From Phoronis australis (taxonomy: Eukaryota; Phoronida; Phoronidae), in contig NMRA01000362.1 in assembly GCA_002633005.1 (NCBI GenBank), positions 62,001-126,000 of the forward strand: 64,000 bases of DNA, read 5' to 3'. This document shows, one piece after another, positions 60,446 to 64,000 of this stretch. How positions within the stretch are numbered: the stretch's first letter is position 1; the number at the start of each line of letters is the position of its first letter. Position numbers and translations under genes: made by a program. Under the pieces are notes generated by a model. It saw nothing but the letters and a program-made list of their open reading frames with translations, was not told the DNA's origin and made no database searches.

Positions 60446-61652
60446 CTGGAAAAGATAGTTAGGATTCAACATTGTTACTGAATATAAATATGTAAGTCTT
60501 GAACCGGGGTGAAAATAGAGATCACAAACATTCTTAAGTCTGGTCCATTAGGTAACGTTGTTTGGTCAAAAGGTGGCGTGCAGACTACACTTGAATATTT
60601 GTGATTGTACCCAATGAATACGTTTAACTGTGGACGGTGACATTCAAAGCTGAACTACTGAGCAAGATGTTCCGGCTTTATCTGAGATTATAATGAAACT
60701 AAAGAACATGAAACTACAACAGTTTTAATGATATAGTTCATATTGGCATAGCCAGAAGTGTCGTTGATCGTCAGCTAATGTTTCGGTGACTGTACGGTAG
60801 CTCATGTTGCACAGCAAACAATGGTACACCACCTCAAGTCAAACAGCATCACATGCAATCACATCAAGGCCACGCTGTGTTGATGTGACATTAGTGCAAG
60901 TTGAACTTTTCGTTCGACTATCCCGCAGTGGCCGTTTGATACGAAGGTTCCGTAATCTTAACTGAACAGGTCTTAATCAGAGTACGTAGGCATGTATACG
61001 TATAGGTGAACGTGGATAACTGTACGTATTGGAATATGATTAAACTCCTCGAAAGCTTTTTTGACTCATTTGTAGTGTTATGGACAGTGAAACTGTTTTG
61101 TGTTTATACCGAGTCTCACAGCTTAAATCCGTTTATACTTCCTCCTTGTGTTCGTTAAATCACTGGTAACTGGGCAAACTGTCACCGAAAGCCCTACCAA
61201 GTATTAGTGTGGAACTTTTGTTTAATGATCCACGGAAATGCAGGCATCATCGGTTTGACCGATGCATTTCCTTTCATGAATGCACAGTTTGGTATTACAC
61301 ACATCCAGTGCTGGCTTTTCCATTAAAGGGGTTCGGAACGATTTTTATCTTCTTTTTAATTTTTATATTTTATATTATAATCTTTGCCTGCTACATATGT
61401 GCAAAAATGCGGGGAGCACCGAATTACGTTTACTCTTACGGCCGTCTAAACAGAGGCACCTCTGGCAAAATGTCAGTACAAGGGCTACAGAAAAAGCCAA
61501 CTTTCGGTCATGACAATTTCGTTTCGCGATGTCAGTTCTGTTTTTAGCAACGTTAATTATATTTCCCGGCTTCCTGAGTTTCTTACGTTAGCAATCCTTT
61601 TCTTTGGATTTTGAGTACCTCAACTTTAACGTTTTAAGTTTGACACAAAACG

Positions 61653-62189
61653 TCACACCTCTGCTTTAGATAAGTTCTTTGTCGAACCTTGTATTTCTAT
61701 ATGCCTCACGCAAACAAGAAAGACGCGCGGTGCAAAAACGAGGCTCAGTACAATAGCTCCGTTAAATGTCTCATCGGTATAGTTGTGTTCCACGTTGCTG
61801 GAACACCGGTACAAAAAATAAGGATATTCAACTGTCTTTTTACCATCTCTAAAGGTGTCGAGATTCGGAAGCATTGGGTCGTTGCCACAACAAAGAAAAA
61901 TATTATTTTCCGGGTAAAATTGATAAACATATATGTTTTCGAAAGTTTGATCACATTTTGTCACATCTCGGTTGCCGAGCATCATAGAAACGACCGGAGA
62001 ATCTTCGGCCGGCCAGGCCGTGTTGTAATGACTGACTACCGGTTGAAACATGATGCATATCTTTTCAAAAAGTCCAGGACCCTCAATCCTTCGATTTTGG
62101 GTCCGATTATCGGCCCTATTCCCCTCGCAAAAATACTGAAAAATCACGCGAAATTCCCCTCACGAGTCCTAAAAATTTCCCCAAAGTGA
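61653..62189. other. Open frames on both strands, unresolved
   Basis: A minus-strand frame of 164 codons (61653-62147) and a plus-strand frame of 166 codons (61689-62189) overlap almost fully. The minus frame (DVTKCDQTFENIYVYQFYPE, FLYRCSSNVEHNYTDETFNG) looks slightly more protein-like and would lie upstream of the minus-strand exon at 60445. No domain is recognised in either. Confidence 0.3.
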
Positions 62190-64000
62190 TTTAAAATTTT
62201 CCCTCGAAGTTCAAATCACTTGCAACCCACACTGGTGATAATTTGAAAGAGCACAAAGTATTACTCGAGTCTATGAGAGTTTGCAACAGGGCAATTTGAA
62301 ACCGAACACATGAAATAGATGTAAGAATTATGAAATGCAAGAAAGCAGAATTGATGGTCAAAAAATAGCTTCAGTTAGCAGCCTGGTATTTTTACTTTCA
62401 TAAAATATAATTTCAATAACATCATCCATGCAGATCAATAAATAAGCAACTTTTAGTTCCGGTAGTGTTTGTCTGACTACGGCCAGGACCGTTGGCAATG
62501 CTTGACGTTAATTTTCTTGATCAACAACTTAAACCAGATGACTTGCACACGACAGCAAAATGCCATTAGCCACCACTGTCAAGCGTGTCTTCAAGTCGTC
62601 AAAAATACGAGCACGTGACGTGGATCGTGCAAAGCATTTTTATCAACAATTTAAAAGAACAAACGTAACCCCGCATTTACAGTAGTATACATGTTTACCT
62701 AATCTGTAACCCGATCGCGGCGATTTGGTCATATTTACTTTTCATGTTTCGAACGTAGTTTTCCGAAAAACTATGCCCTTTCGTTGTCAGACAGCTCTTT
62801 GGTGCATTGACTTGTTCTGTAATGTTTTATTTTTTTTACCTCTCTGTGGTTAATTATTGATATATTAAAGATTTAATGTCCAGGTCAGACTCGAAAGACT
62901 AGCCATTGATCTCATGCGATGTCAACTTCAGCTTTGTTTACCGCATTAAGCCTCGCTTTGGATTTTAATGTTGGCCCAGTGAATTAGAATTATGAAACTA
63001 GAAAAAAATAAAGGACCAACTACTTTAAGTCAAACACTGTCACCTGAACAAAAGTAATCGATGGCGACCTTTTCAAAAGCGCGCCAAATTCAGGTTCCCA
63101 CTTTGGTAAATTCAAATTTGACATAAGCCACAATATGCCTGTTGCATAGTTCCAAACAGAGACTCAGTTTGCTTCCTCAGCATTCACCATATTTGCGGAC
63201 TAACTTATAAAAACAACTGTTCTTTATAATACTATTTCATTCTCATTGCTATGTCAGCTTTTTACTTTGATACAAAGCGAGAGTAAACTCTTCTTGAATT
63301 ACGCATGTTACTGAAAATACACTCCATTGTCTGGTTACACCCTAATTAAACCGACTGAAGTCAGGTCTCCATCTTTAGATATATTATTAGAAAGTGCCAT
63401 TAGTCCAAAAGTACCACATGATTAAGACGATAACAACTGCTAGAGAAATATTTAATTTGTGAGTAAAAAGATTTTCAAGATTTAGGGAACTTAGTTGAGT
63501 CACTTTTTGGGACAGTTTCAAACAGCCGGGCACTAATGTTGTTACGTACAACGCCATTGTGAAATTTGATGTAGCGCCCTATTATTTAACGCCATTATAA
63601 CAAAAGCTCAAGGCAGTGAAATAAATTTATAAATTAGACAATGTCGTAAAACAACAACTGCTTTATGTTTATTAGGCAAAAACTCTGAGCTGCATATGAA
63701 GTTTTAATCTGTCCTTAACACATGGGGATCCCTAGCACAGGGGTCCCTAAACTTGTCGCGGGGTTAGGAAAATATTGTGAACATCGAAAGCGGGGCAATT
63801 CTCACTGACTACCGGCCAGGAATTGAAGCGACGGATGGCCGGCTGACGATGGAGGATACATCCCAAATTACCATGGCCCCAGATTCCTAAGGCCTGAAAG
63901 ATTAATTCTGCAATGGATATATATACTTAAAAAGTAGTAAAGTAAGAAGCAAACGCTGAAAACAAAAAATAGTACCTGGCAATTTTTCTGGAAACACAGT
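62190..64000. other. No supported feature
   Basis: This AT-rich stretch shows no exon with splice context and no clear repeat. It may be intron of the gene ending at 60283. Confidence 0.5.

Noticed and set aside
1-64000. CRISPR array, operons or bacterial regulatory elements
   Set aside because: Exon-intron structure and SINE/LINE content show an animal genome. The regularly spaced repeats seen are tandem duplications or microsatellites.

Overview
This is a draft eukaryotic genome window, almost certainly from a marine invertebrate animal. It has GT-AG introns of a few hundred bases to several kilobases, short phase-matched exons, tRNA-derived SINEs, fragments of two kinds of LINE, fold-back elements, single unresolved bases (16822 and 24906) and very frequent ACATGTA-type palindromes. 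Lancelet, hemichordate, mollusc or brachiopod are all possible. The sequence alone does not decide between them.

Four gene models are well supported. (1) 5511-15075 (+): an 11-exon amidase-signature hydrolase of 507 aa. Every splice phase closes, and the Lys100/Ser175/Ser199 triad has the spacing of the family. It resembles bacterial enantioselective (nitrile-pathway) amidases more than animal FAAH. (2) 21441-16997 (-): a two-exon, 219-aa, mucin-like single-pass membrane protein with a signal peptide, a Ser/Thr/Asn-rich ectodomain and a short acidic tail. (3) 51532-35486 (-): a 10-exon, 600-aa immunoglobulin-superfamily receptor. It has a signal peptide, a Cys-less V-like domain, two Cys-paired Ig domains, a stalk, one transmembrane helix, a cytoplasmic SAM domain and a tail with five YxxL/V motifs, two of which fit the ITIM consensus and two of which form an ITAM-like pair. 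(4) 30786-29051 (-): three phase-matched exons of an unrecognised protein. A last exon of another minus-strand gene lies at 60445-60283, and a weak galectin-like exon may lie at 566-417.

The receptor is the most interesting object. Ig ectodomain, SAM and ITIM/ITAM-like tyrosines on one chain make a domain combination I do not recognise from described immune receptors. Its V-like exon is flanked by two decayed copies of itself (50480-50545 and 49637-49850), which is direct evidence of exon birth and death in the putative ligand-binding domain. A broken REL-type LINE lies antisense in intron 5, starting roughly 50 bp from a splice acceptor.

Between the genes lie repeats: a 286-bp near-perfect hairpin at 16080-16365, a 413-bp fold-back element at 57136-57548, two SINE copies at 56866 and 59284, a three-copy family ending in GGCGGATT, a four-copy GGGCGGCGCA family, and a degenerate array at 0.7-1.8 kb carrying CTCF-like sites. 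The genes show no operon-like relationship. The receptor and the mucin-like gene share a strand and both encode surface proteins, which hints at, but does not show, a surface or immune neighbourhood.
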